Source of the DNA: Actinomycetota bacterium
GTDB lineage: Bacteria; Actinomycetota; Actinomycetes; Nanopelagicales; Nanopelagicaceae
DNA: 14,211 nt
Reading direction: 5' to 3'
Assembly (NCBI GenBank): GCA_947459935.1
Contig: CANHFN010000012.1
Span: 1 to 14,211, forward strand
Below are positions 1-7,135 of the stretch, piece by piece (positions within the stretch are counted from its first letter, which is position 1; each line of letters begins with the position of its first letter). A program made the translations under genes and the position numbers. The notes under the pieces were generated by a model. The model was not told where the DNA came from, searched no databases, and saw only the letters and a list, made by a program, of their open reading frames with translations.

Positions 1-67
1 GGGCGAAGCCAAAACCTATGGCGCCTATCACCAAAATTGGAACGTAAGGATTTCCTGTGGACATCAC
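1..67 (-). CDS. nuoA: NADH-quinone oxidoreductase subunit A (5' fragment)
   Basis: Reading leftwards from 67 or 64 gives about 21 residues before the window edge: (V)MSTGNPYVPILVIGAIGFG and onward. This resembles the start of actinobacterial NuoA, a small three-helix membrane subunit of proton-pumping complex I; the hydrophobic stretch would be its first transmembrane helix. GTG (65-67) and ATG (62-64) are adjacent in frame. AGGA lies 8 nt before the GTG and 11 nt before the ATG. The same bases form a TAGGAT hexamer 7 nt before the GTG, so a leaderless transcript is also possible. It lies 40 bp downstream of menG on the same strand. NuoA would open a nuo operon that oxidises NADH with the menaquinone made by the neighbouring genes. 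The identification rests on a short peptide plus context. Confidence 0.7.
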   Translation of the reverse strand, partial: MMSTGNPYVPILVIGAIGFGFA

Positions 68-107
68 GGTCGAAATCCTAAGGTCGATTGGCCTATGCCA
101 GTGACCG

Positions 108-800
108 CTAGCCCTTAATCCCGCTGTGAACTGCAACAACCCCAAAAGTGAGGTTCTTCCACGTGACATCTGCCCATCCGGCTTTTTCCATCCGAGCTGC
201 TAAGCCTGCTTGATCTGGCCAAGCGCGAATCGATTCTGCTAGATAAACATAGGCATCTGGGTTTGAGGAGGTCTTTTTGGCGATAGCCGGCAGTAGGCGC
301 ATCAGGTACTCCGTGTATATGGTGCGAAATGGGCGCCAGGTTGGGTGGCTGAACTCAACAACCACCATTCGCCCGCCTGGCTTGGTAACACGGCGGGCTT
401 CAGCAAGTGCCTTATCAAAATCAGTAGTGTTTCGAAGCCCGTATGAAATCGTGACAACATCAAAGGTGTCAGCCTCAAAGGGCAGGTTGAGAGCATCAGC
501 TTTGGAGAAATTGAGGTAAGGGCGGGCTTTTCTGCCTTGAGCCAGCATCCCCTCGCTGAAATCCGTAGCAAAGACGGTCGCTCCAGCTTTAAATAGGGGC
601 TCAGCTGAGGAGCCAGGACCAGCGGCTAGATCTAGAATCACCATTCCTGGTTTTGGAGCGATAATTCTCGTCGCTGCCTTCCGCCAAGCTTTGGTGCGGC
701 CCAAGCTCAAAAGGTCATTGACTAGGTCATACCGCTTGGCGACACCATCAAACATAGCCGCGACCTCATCAGGGTCTTTATTCAAATTTGCGCGGGACAT
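108..800 (-). CDS. menG: Demethylmenaquinone methyltransferase
   Basis: A class I SAM-dependent methyltransferase of the UbiE/MenG family (230 aa). It C-methylates demethylmenaquinone to menaquinone, the last step of the pathway, at the inner face of the membrane. The N-terminal family signature is at residues 17-40 ([18 protein letters not shown]). SAM motif I is LDLAAGPGS at 56-64, GLRN is at 121-124, and the post-motif strand [11 protein letters not shown] is at 141-151. I chose ATG 798-800 because it is preceded by AAGGGAG 9 nt upstream and gives the MSRA...KDP N-terminus I recall from mycobacterial MenG. The frame is open to a GTG at 833, but that adds 11 residues with no family match. 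It diverges from bioY across 58 bp and sits upstream of nuoA on the same strand. Motif I has Pro where many relatives have Thr (AAGTG), probably a harmless variant. Confidence 0.95.
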   Translation of the reverse strand: MSRANLNKDPDEVAAMFDGVAKRYDLVNDLLSLGRTKAWRKAATRIIAPKPGMVILDLAAGPGSSAEPLFKAGATVFATDFSEGMLAQGRKARPYLNFSKADALNLPFEADTFDVVTISYGLRNTTDFDKALAEARRVTKPGGRMVVVEFSHPTWRPFRTIYTEYLMRLLPAIAKKTSSNPDAYVYLAESIRAWPDQAGLAARMEKAGWADVTWKNLTFGVVAVHSGIKG

Positions 801-809
801 AAGCCCATT

Positions 810-816
810 CTCCCTT
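810..816 (-). promoter_or_regulatory. Ribosome binding site deciding the menG start
   Basis: AAGGGAG on the minus strand lies 9 nt before ATG 798-800. It supports that start over the in-frame GTG at 831-833, which has no comparable purine stretch upstream. Confidence 0.65.
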
Positions 817-843
817 GAAGTAGGCTCATCCACAACTTAAGTT
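815..843 (+). promoter_or_regulatory. Candidate bioY-menF promoter
   Basis: TTGAAG (815-820), a 17-bp spacer and TAAGTT (838-843) resemble a sigma-70/SigA-type -35 and -10 pair. Transcription would begin near 849-851, at the edge of the GAAAGG purine stretch (848-853) before the bioY ATG, so the leader would be very short. The -10 lies in the palindrome AACTTAAGTT (834-843), which offers TAAGTT to the opposite strand too and could also serve menG. Read by eye only. Confidence 0.4.
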
Positions 844-858
844 CTTCGAAAGGCTCTC

Positions 859-1443
859 ATGTCGCTATCTGCTACCTCGCTTCGATCCACACTGATCCCT
901 CGATCAACAGCTCTGACAAATGCTGTTCTTGTTGTCAGTGGAGTCCTTGGCTTAGGAGCTTTGGCACAAATTGCTCTCCCCGTTCCAGGCTCACCGGTTC
1001 CCGTGACGGGCCAAACATTAGGCGTCCTGATTCTAGGAACCGCCTACGGGTCAACTTTAGGAGTAACAACTTTTGCGCTGTACATCTTGGTTGGAATTGC
1101 AGGTGCACCTGTTTTTGCAAATAGCGGACATGGCCTGGATCGAATTGCGGGACCAACTGGTGGTTACTTAATTGGAATGTTGATTGCTACTTTTGTATTG
1201 GGCCAACTTGCACGCTTTCGCTTAGACCAGAAATTCTTAACCGCACTTCCATCGATGTTGATTGGAACTGTTACAACTTTTACATTTGGTCTTGTTTGGT
1301 TGCATCAATACACAGGAGAAAGTTGGAGCTGGACTTTCAATGCCGGACTAACTCCATTTGTTATTGGTGAGGTATTAAAGATTGCAATTGCTGGAACATC
1401 TCTGCCAGTTATTTGGCGAGTTGTTAACCGCAATAATTCATAA
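859..1443 (+). CDS. bioY: BioY-type biotin ECF transporter S component
   Basis: A hydrophobic protein of 194 aa, a typical BioY length. It is the substrate-binding membrane subunit for biotin uptake. The family pattern VPVTGQTLGVL is at residues 47-57, GPTGGYLIG at 98-106, and a C-terminal GEVLKIAIA segment at 170-178, with about six hydrophobic segments. In the family, the Asp-x-x-Lys of the C-terminal motif contacts biotin (Asp163/Lys166 in Lactococcus BioY, from memory); here it is Glu171 and Lys174. GAAAGG 5 nt before the ATG sets the start. No EcfA ATPase or EcfT gene is in the window, so it must share an energising module encoded elsewhere or act alone, as reported for some solitary BioY proteins. 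It is 2 bp from menF, so the two are almost certainly co-transcribed, though the biochemical link is unclear. Confidence 0.9.
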   Translation: MSLSATSLRSTLIPRSTALTNAVLVVSGVLGLGALAQIALPVPGSPVPVTGQTLGVLILGTAYGSTLGVTTFALYILVGIAGAPVFANSGHGLDRIAGPTGGYLIGMLIATFVLGQLARFRLDQKFLTALPSMLIGTVTTFTFGLVWLHQYTGESWSWTFNAGLTPFVIGEVLKIAIAGTSLPVIWRVVNRNNS

Positions 1444-1445
1444 CA

Positions 1446-2666
1446 ATGTCACAACTCATTCCCATCACTACAACTCGCTTAGGCGAGCATCTGCCATTGC
1501 TCGAATTACTTCCAGATTCAAATCCACTTGCATGGGTTCGAAGCGGTGATGGCTTGGTTGGTTGGGGAACTTACGCAACAACAACAGTCAGTGGTCCCCA
1601 TAGATTTGCAGATGCACGCCATTGGTGGCAGAAACAGTTAGAAAAGCTTGCGGTCACTAATACAGTTCATGGCAGTGGAACTGGACCAATTGTATTTGCC
1701 TCTTTTTCATTCTCACCTGATGATGTTTCGGTACTAGTTATCCCACAAGTTGTTGTTGGCTCAAGAGGGGAAAAATCTTGGATTACATGGATTGGCTCAG
1801 ATCCTCAGCCAATTCTGAAAACCACTCCCGATCATGTCTCTAATGCAGGAATGACTTGGGATGAGAATCCGCAGTCTGATGTTGATTGGAAAAATCGTGT
1901 CACAACAGCCGTTTCACGTATTCAATCAGGGTCCTTAGACAAGGTTGTTCTTGCTCGAGATATAACTGTTAAATCAAGTAAAAACATTGACCCACGCCCA
2001 ATTCTCGACAAGTTAGCAGTGGAGTATCCGACAACATGGAAGTATTCAATTTCAGGATTAGTTGGAGCAACTCCAGAACTGTTACTTCGCTTGACACGCG
2101 GAATGATCACTTCACGGGTATTGGCAGGAACAATTAGCAAAACTGGAGATGATGAAAAAGATTTAGCACTTGCTGCATCTCTTGCGCGATCGTCAAAGGA
2201 TTTAGCAGAACATGAATACGCTGTGAGATCTGTCGCAGATGCAATTGAGCCATTTTGCTCTTCTACAAATGTTCCTGAATCACCATTTGTTTTACACCTA
2301 GCAAATGTTATGCATCTTGCAACTGATGTGACCGGCGCGCTAGTTGAAACACTTGCACACACTGATGCATTCACAATTCTTGAACAATTGCATCCAACTG
2401 CTGCTGTGTGTGGGACACCTCGCCCAATTGCAGCAGCATTAATTTCGGAAATTGAAGGAATATCTCGTGGTCGTTATGCAGGCCCAGTTGGTTGGATTGA
2501 TGCCGCAGGTGATGGAGAACTAGGAATTGCCTTGAGATGTGGGCAAATAAATGGTGACACTATTCGTATTTTTGCAGGATGTGGAATCGTAGATGGCTCT
2601 GATCCTGAAATTGAATTAGCTGAAACCTACGCAAAGTTTTCACCGATGCGTAGCGCTCTTAAATAG
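1446..2666 (+). CDS. menF: Isochorismate synthase
   Basis: A chorismate-binding enzyme (406 aa) that isomerises chorismate to isochorismate, the first committed step to menaquinone. The catalytic domain fills the C-terminal two thirds. The general-base lysine motif KVVLAR is at 166-171, and TPELLLRL contains Glu211, matching the general-acid Glu of MenF/EntC. LAGTI is followed by HE at 256-257 in the Mg-binding helix region. HPTAAVCGTP and GRYAGPVGWID follow, then the C-terminal acidic ...EIELAETYAKF, which supplies the last Mg ligand. The shorter N-terminal part is poorly conserved, as is usual. The start lies 2 bp after the bioY stop with no obvious Shine-Dalgarno, so translation is probably coupled. 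Sequence alone cannot fully exclude EntC or salicylate synthase, but the men neighbours settle the role. Its 3' end overlaps the convergent menD by 8 bp. Confidence 0.93.
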   Translation: MSQLIPITTTRLGEHLPLLELLPDSNPLAWVRSGDGLVGWGTYATTTVSGPHRFADARHWWQKQLEKLAVTNTVHGSGTGPIVFASFSFSPDDVSVLVIPQVVVGSRGEKSWITWIGSDPQPILKTTPDHVSNAGMTWDENPQSDVDWKNRVTTAVSRIQSGSLDKVVLARDITVKSSKNIDPRPILDKLAVEYPTTWKYSISGLVGATPELLLRLTRGMITSRVLAGTISKTGDDEKDLALAASLARSSKDLAEHEYAVRSVADAIEPFCSSTNVPESPFVLHLANVMHLATDVTGALVETLAHTDAFTILEQLHPTAAVCGTPRPIAAALISEIEGISRGRYAGPVGWIDAAGDGELGIALRCGQINGDTIRIFAGCGIVDGSDPEIELAETYAKFSPMRSALK

Positions 2667-4233
2667 AGGTTAGTGCTTCAATAATCTTTTTTAGGTTGTC
2701 CGCGTTCGATTCACGATCGGGTACATCGCAAACAACAACGCTAATGCCAGAAACCGGAGCTAAGACTTCTGCTTCTAACTCTTTCAGGGATGTAATTTGC
2801 TTGGCTTCAATACCCATCGCTTGAGCAATCGCAGCCGGGTTTAACCCATGCGGCGTGCCAAATACAGTTTCAAAGCCATTAACGCCTCGCTGTGGAAGAG
2901 TCGAGAAGATTCCACCACCATCGTTATTAACAATAATAAAGCGGCAATTGATCTCTTGCTTGTTTATTAACCCTGTTAAATCGTGCAAGAAAGAAAGGTC
3001 CCCCAGCAATGCAATGGTGGCCTTGTGGCCATAGGCGACCCCAAGTGCCGTTGAGATGTTTCCATCAATTCCAGCTAACCCGCGATTAGCGTAAGTGGAT
3101 ACACCACCACGAGGTTGCGCAAAGCCTTCCAGGTCTCGAATAGGTCGAGATGAAGAAACAAACAATGCCGTTCCATTAGGAATACTCGCAGCGATTGTTC
3201 GTGCTATGACCGCTTCATTCCAGCCATCTAGTGATGCGATTAATTTCTGTGCACGCTCAGAAACTTTATTCCACTTTGCAATCCATTCATCAGACCGGAT
3301 AACACCTTGTAGATCAGGCAATTCTGTGAATTTACGGTCTGCTTGACGGTCAGAGTCAACTGTTGCAAGTCTTTGATCAACTACATAAGTGATCGGACTT
3401 GATTTGATGAAAGCATTGATTGAACGAGACAAAGTTGTCCGTCCAATCACGAGAACGGAATGTGGAATGAGTGTGCTTCGTATTTCAGGTGACGCTAAGA
3501 AAATAGAGGCATGTGCAATCGCATCAGGAAAAGAAAGTGGATCTTCGGCGATTACTGGCCAACCTAAAACCTTTGTAAAGCTCGTGATTTCATCAACTGT
3601 TAATCCACCACGATCATGTCCAATCACAACAACCCCTCGTGCACCAACCAAACGAAGAGTGCCTGGCTTGGTTCGTGCAACAAATTCTTTTGGTGCACTG
3701 TTAATCTGCGAAAGCCAATCAGAAGAATCATCTGGCAACAAGGGTTCATCAAACTGTAGATTTAAATGTATTGGTCCAGTGCGCAAGCTATCTAGTGGCA
3801 ATTCCATCGGGTAAACAGGGCCATCAATATCTGCAAAGTATCGAACAGCTTTGCCAAAGATTCTTGCTTGCTCTGTCGTTTGATTTGCACCTGTTTTACG
3901 CAACATTGCTGGTCGATCTGCCGTCAAAACCATCAGCGGTGCATTTGTATGGTTCGCTTCAAGAACTGCAGGATGGTAATTAGCAACTGCAGTTCCGCTT
4001 GTACACACAATTGGTACTGGCCGGCCAGTTGACTTAATTATTCCTAATGCAAAAAAGGCCGCTGTTCGCTCATCAATGCGTACGTGAAGCTTTATCAATC
4101 CCTCTTGAGATGCCTCAAAAAATGCCAAAGACAAAGGTGCGTTGCGAGAACCAGGTGAGATAACTACATCTTTTATTCCTGCTTCAATTATTTGACGAAC
4201 AATTACTCGTGCAAGTGATGTGGAGTTATTCAC
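2659..4233 (-). CDS. menD: SEPHCHC synthase (MenD)
   Basis: A thiamine-diphosphate enzyme (524 aa) that adds the 2-oxoglutarate-derived succinyl semialdehyde unit to isochorismate, giving SEPHCHC. SPGSRNAPL at 26-34 is the MenD hallmark. Glu55 in RIDERTAAF corresponds to the catalytic ThDP-activating Glu. The ThDP/Mg motif begins at Gly411-Asp412 (GDLSFLHD) and ends with NNDGGGIF from Asn436. I chose GTG 4231-4233: it overlaps the menC stop as GTGA, has GGAG 8 nt upstream, and gives the usual NxSTxxARV N-terminus. An ATG at 4273-4275 would add 14 residues inside menC with no family match. It is the last gene of menB-menC-menD, and translation is likely coupled to menC. Confidence 0.96.
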   Translation of the reverse strand: MNNSTSLARVIVRQIIEAGIKDVVISPGSRNAPLSLAFFEASQEGLIKLHVRIDERTAAFFALGIIKSTGRPVPIVCTSGTAVANYHPAVLEANHTNAPLMVLTADRPAMLRKTGANQTTEQARIFGKAVRYFADIDGPVYPMELPLDSLRTGPIHLNLQFDEPLLPDDSSDWLSQINSAPKEFVARTKPGTLRLVGARGVVVIGHDRGGLTVDEITSFTKVLGWPVIAEDPLSFPDAIAHASIFLASPEIRSTLIPHSVLVIGRTTLSRSINAFIKSSPITYVVDQRLATVDSDRQADRKFTELPDLQGVIRSDEWIAKWNKVSERAQKLIASLDGWNEAVIARTIAASIPNGTALFVSSSRPIRDLEGFAQPRGGVSTYANRGLAGIDGNISTALGVAYGHKATIALLGDLSFLHDLTGLINKQEINCRFIIVNNDGGGIFSTLPQRGVNGFETVFGTPHGLNPAAIAQAMGIEAKQITSLKELEAEVLAPVSGISVVVCDVPDRESNADNLKKIIEALTSI

Positions 4234-5159
4234 TTTAGTAGCTCCGCAGTTCTCATGATGCGATTCTTCCACCATTCGTATCGATCTGCACTGACATCTA
4301 AGCCTTCAAAATTAGGAACCACATCACTTATCTGGATTTTTCCATCCACTATTGGCAAATCAGCAACATTCTTGGCCAGAAGTGAGCCTGTGCCAAGGCC
4401 ACAATCAAAGTTCATCTCTTCAAATGAAGCAGCAAAGGCAAGTCCGTAATTGATGCCAACTGCACTTTCTAGCGCACTTGAAACTACAACAGGCAATTGG
4501 TGATGTTCGGCAATCGCATGAGCTCTTTTTATTCCACCTAGAGGTTGAACCTTCAACATTAAATAATCAATTGCATCTGCTAAATCAATTGCAAAAGGAT
4601 CTCGTGCCTTGCGCAGAACTTCGTCACCAACAATTTTGACATCTACCCGTTTTTTCAATTCGCGAAGTTCTTCAAGCGTCGCGCAAGGCTGTTCAACATA
4701 TTCAATTTCCCCGGCTAATTTCATGAAACTCTCTGCTTCTTCAACGCTCCATAAGCCATTAACATCAAGTCGTATTGCCGCCGTTGGACGTAGAGTTCGA
4801 ACAACATCGAGTCGATGAAGATCCTCGCTGACAATGGTGCCGACCTTTACTTTAAAGGTTTTAACTGCTGGAAATGAATCAATGACTCTTTCCAAATCTG
4901 CGGGATCATTGAGGGCAGGAATAGTTCCATTAACCGATACATGGGTGCGATATAGCTTTGGTTTTGGCTGAGTTGCCGCCTCAATTGCACACGCTAGCCA
5001 TGGCGCAGATTCGGCATAGTCATACTCAAGAAAAGGCGAGAACTCTCCCCATCCATATTCACCCTGAAATAAGGCAACTTCACGAACTGTTACACCACGA
5101 AAATTAGTTGTCGTTGGTAGCGCAACTACCCGCAAAGTATCTAGAAGCAATTGATCCAT
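4230..5159 (-). CDS. menC: o-Succinylbenzoate synthase
   Basis: An enolase-superfamily enzyme (309 aa) that dehydrates SHCHC to o-succinylbenzoate. The KxK motif is TFKVKV (Lys103, Lys105), with Lys105 expected to be the proton-transfer residue. Metal ligands fit Asp132 (LDVNG), Glu156 (VEQPC) and Asp179 (VGDE). The lysine on the opposite face is Lys203 (MLKVQ). The capping domain is N-terminal, and the barrel ends near residue 290. Its ATG is 3 nt after the menB stop (TAATCCATG), with no clear Shine-Dalgarno, and its stop overlaps the menD start by 4 bp, so all three genes look translationally coupled. Members of this family can also racemise N-acyl amino acids, but the neighbourhood makes OSB synthase the main role. 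There is no menH-like gene between menC and menD. Confidence 0.95.
   Translation of the reverse strand: MDQLLLDTLRVVALPTTTNFRGVTVREVALFQGEYGWGEFSPFLEYDYAESAPWLACAIEAATQPKPKLYRTHVSVNGTIPALNDPADLERVIDSFPAVKTFKVKVGTIVSEDLHRLDVVRTLRPTAAIRLDVNGLWSVEEAESFMKLAGEIEYVEQPCATLEELRELKKRVDVKIVGDEVLRKARDPFAIDLADAIDYLMLKVQPLGGIKRAHAIAEHHQLPVVVSSALESAVGINYGLAFAASFEEMNFDCGLGTGSLLAKNVADLPIVDGKIQISDVVPNFEGLDVSADRYEWWKNRIMRTAELLK
4242..4245 (-). promoter_or_regulatory. Ribosome binding site deciding the menD GTG start
   Basis: GGAG on the minus strand, within the last codons of menC, lies 8 nt before the GTG that overlaps the menC stop codon (GTGA). It favours this start over the upstream ATG at 4273-4275. Confidence 0.55.
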
Positions 5160-5162
5160 GGA

Positions 5163-6041
5163 TTAAGGGCGCTTTGGAAACTTTCCAAAGTCAGGAGCGC
5201 GCTTTTCTTTATATGCATCGCGACCTTCTTGGCCTTCTTCAGTCATATAGAACAACAAGGTTGCATCGCCAGCAAGTTGTTGCACGCCTGCAAGTCCATC
5301 AGTTGCCGCATTCAAACTTGCTTTCAACAAACGCAGCGCCATCGGAGAGTTACGAAGCATTTCACGGCACCATGAAACTGTTTCTGCTTCTAATTCAGCA
5401 ATTGGTACAACCGTATTAACAAGTCCCATGTTTAATGCCTCTTGTGCATCATATTCACGAGTCATAAACCAAATCTCGCGCGCCTTCTTTTGGCCAACAT
5501 GGGCAGCTAGTAATCCTGAACCATATCCACCATCAAAGGAACCAACCATTGGTCCGGTCTGGCCAAACTTGGCATTATCTGCTGCAATAGTTAAATCGCA
5601 GACAACATGCAATACATGTCCACCACCGATGGCCCAACCTGCAACCATTGCAACTATCGGTTTTGGTGTGCGACGGATCTGTACCTGAAGATCTAGAACA
5701 TTCAGGCGACCGATTCCCTTCTTCGCTAACTTATCCTCGCCCAGATATCCATCGTCACCACGAACGCTAATGTCGCCACCAGAACAAAAGGCTTCTGTGC
5801 CTTCACCTGTAAAGATGATCACGCCAACTTCTTCGTTGTCACGTGCTAGATCAAAAGCTTCGATTAATTCAATAATTGTTTGAGGGCGAAATGCATTACG
5901 AACCTGCGGCCGATTAATCGTAATCTTGGCGATGCCATCGCCCATTTGATATTTGATATCTACGAATTCTTCTCCACCGGGTGCTGTCACCCATTGTGGA
6001 ATCTCACGGCTACCAAATTCGCGCTTGATCGGCTTGCTCAC
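5163..6041 (-). CDS. menB: 1,4-Dihydroxy-2-naphthoyl-CoA synthase
   Basis: A crotonase-fold enzyme (292 aa) that closes the second ring of OSB-CoA to give DHNA-Co[12 protein letters not shown] is at 43-53, with SGGD (87-90) and GWAIGGGH (135-142) supplying oxyanion-hole glycines. The MenB-specific [10 protein letters not shown] is at 166-175, and a C-terminal Tyr-rich tail closes the site. Residues 161-163 are QTG, the bicarbonate-binding signature of type I MenB (E. coli-like); I recall that M. tuberculosis MenB has Asp there. The start is GTG 6039-6041, preceded by GGAGG at a short 4-nt spacing. An ATG overlapping it (6041-6043) is followed directly by TGA, so it cannot be the start in that frame. 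It is the first gene of menB-menC-menD and diverges from menE. Confidence 0.96.
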   Translation of the reverse strand: MSKPIKREFGSREIPQWVTAPGGEEFVDIKYQMGDGIAKITINRPQVRNAFRPQTIIELIEAFDLARDNEEVGVIIFTGEGTEAFCSGGDISVRGDDGYLGEDKLAKKGIGRLNVLDLQVQIRRTPKPIVAMVAGWAIGGGHVLHVVCDLTIAADNAKFGQTGPMVGSFDGGYGSGLLAAHVGQKKAREIWFMTREYDAQEALNMGLVNTVVPIAELEAETVSWCREMLRNSPMALRLLKASLNAATDGLAGVQQLAGDATLLFYMTEEGQEGRDAYKEKRAPDFGKFPKRP

Positions 6042-6082
6042 ATTTCCTCCATTGTCGTTGCTAGCGATAGCCTACGGTGGCA
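6042..6082. promoter_or_regulatory. Divergent menB / menE promoter region
   Basis: Only about 40 bp separate the two start codons. The octamer ATAGCCTA (6067-6074) gives a TANNNT hexamer on both strands: TAGCCT (6068-6073) towards menE and TAGGCT (6074-6069) towards menB. For menB, GTGACG (rc of 6093-6098) is a possible -35 at an 18-bp spacer, giving a leader of about 20 nt with GGAGG. For menE, the hexamer ends 9 nt before ATG 6083, which suggests a leaderless or near-leaderless mRNA. Visual assignment only. Confidence 0.3.
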
Positions 6083-7135
6083 ATGGATACCTCGTCACAA
6101 CGAAAAATTCTGCGGGTCAGTCCTGCATGCGAAATCTCCCAATTAGCGGGTGAAATCACAGCAGCGCTCGTGGGCGATGGCCCCACCCTTGGTTTCGGGG
6201 AGATTTCCTCAGAATACGCTCCAAGCTATGCCGCTATAGCGATCGGGACTTCAGGAACTTCGGGTACTTCTAAAGAAATCTTCTTATCTACCACAGCGAT
6301 AATTTCTTCAGCCAGGGCATCCAATAATTTCATCGGCGCAAAGCCCGGGCAAACCTGGTCGCTACTTCTTCCACTTACTCATATCGCTGCAGTAAACGTA
6401 ATCGTGCGCTCAATGGAACTCGGGACAACCCCAATTGATCTACGTGATTTCGATGGCGATTATCCAAAAGCAAACTACACAGCAATAGTTCCAACTCAAT
6501 TATTCCGTGCCCTCAATGGTGATCAACGGTTACTTAAGCATTTGCAATCTGCCGATACCGTTTTAGTTGGCGGTGCTGCATTAACGCAATCAATGCGCAA
6601 TCAAGCCGAATTAGCTGGAATCAAGATAGTCACAACTTATGGAATGACTGAAACGTGCGGTGGCTGTGTTTATGACGGAAAAGCTCTTGAAGGTGTGGGG
6701 ATTGAGATTCGTGGTGGAAAGATTTGCATTAAGGGTCCTATTCTCGCCTCTTCAATTTCACTTAACAATGGTTGGTATGAAACTAGTGATTTAGGTGAAT
6801 ACGACAATAATCGTTTGGTTGTACTTGGTCGGTCTGATGATGTGATTATTTCTGGTGGGGAAAATCTCTCGCTAAACACAGTAGAAAATTCTCTGGGTAT
6901 TGCTTTTCCAGATATTCAGTTCGCAGCTTTTGCAGTCGATGACTCACAATGGGGACAATCTCTACAAATCGCGGTGGTGGGAACAATTAGTGAAGCTCAA
7001 ATAGTCGAGCATTTAGAAAAAGATCTTGGATCTTTCGCAAAACCAAAAGGCATTCATCACCTGACTTCGTTACCCTTGCTGGGTATCGGAAAAGTTGATC
7101 GAAAGAGTTTGGCGAAAGGTATCGGACATGAATAA
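6083..7135 (+). CDS. menE: o-Succinylbenzoate-CoA ligase
   Basis: An ANL-superfamily acyl-CoA synthetase of 350 aa. It is short, as actinobacterial MenE proteins are, because the N-terminal subdomain is reduced. It activates OSB with ATP and CoA to OSB-CoA for MenB. Numbering here is from the in-frame GTG at 6077. The phosphate loop is GTSGTSGTSK at 57-66, A5 is YGMTETCGG at 188-196, A7 is GWYETSDLG at 232-240 and A8 is GRSDDVIISGGEN at 251-263. The adenylation lysine Lys339 lies in GIGKVDRKS. ATG 6083 is preferred; GTG 6077 would add two residues. Neither has a well-spaced Shine-Dalgarno, so the message may be leaderless. menA overlaps its 3' end by 8 bp. The glycine loop contains three tandem Gly-Thr-Ser units, and Ser replaces the usual Pro before the Lys. 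Confidence 0.93.
   Translation: MDTSSQRKILRVSPACEISQLAGEITAALVGDGPTLGFGEISSEYAPSYAAIAIGTSGTSGTSKEIFLSTTAIISSARASNNFIGAKPGQTWSLLLPLTHIAAVNVIVRSMELGTTPIDLRDFDGDYPKANYTAIVPTQLFRALNGDQRLLKHLQSADTVLVGGAALTQSMRNQAELAGIKIVTTYGMTETCGGCVYDGKALEGVGIEIRGGKICIKGPILASSISLNNGWYETSDLGEYDNNRLVVLGRSDDVIISGGENLSLNTVENSLGIAFPDIQFAAFAVDDSQWGQSLQIAVVGTISEAQIVEHLEKDLGSFAKPKGIHHLTSLPLLGIGKVDRKSLAKGIGHE

Noticed and set aside
91..102. TGGC-ctat-GCCA inverted repeat between menG and nuoA as a terminator
   Set aside because: The stem is only 4 bp with no T-run; more likely chance, and read-through from menG into nuo remains possible.
1922..2374. 150-codon open frame on the minus strand
   Set aside because: It lies wholly antisense to the conserved catalytic domain of menF, has a low-complexity Ser/Thr/Val composition and matches no family I recognise; it is a shadow frame.
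3389..3814. 141-codon open frame on the plus strand
   Set aside because: It is antisense to the middle of menD, where the minus-strand reading is clearly MenD; no ribosome site or family motif.
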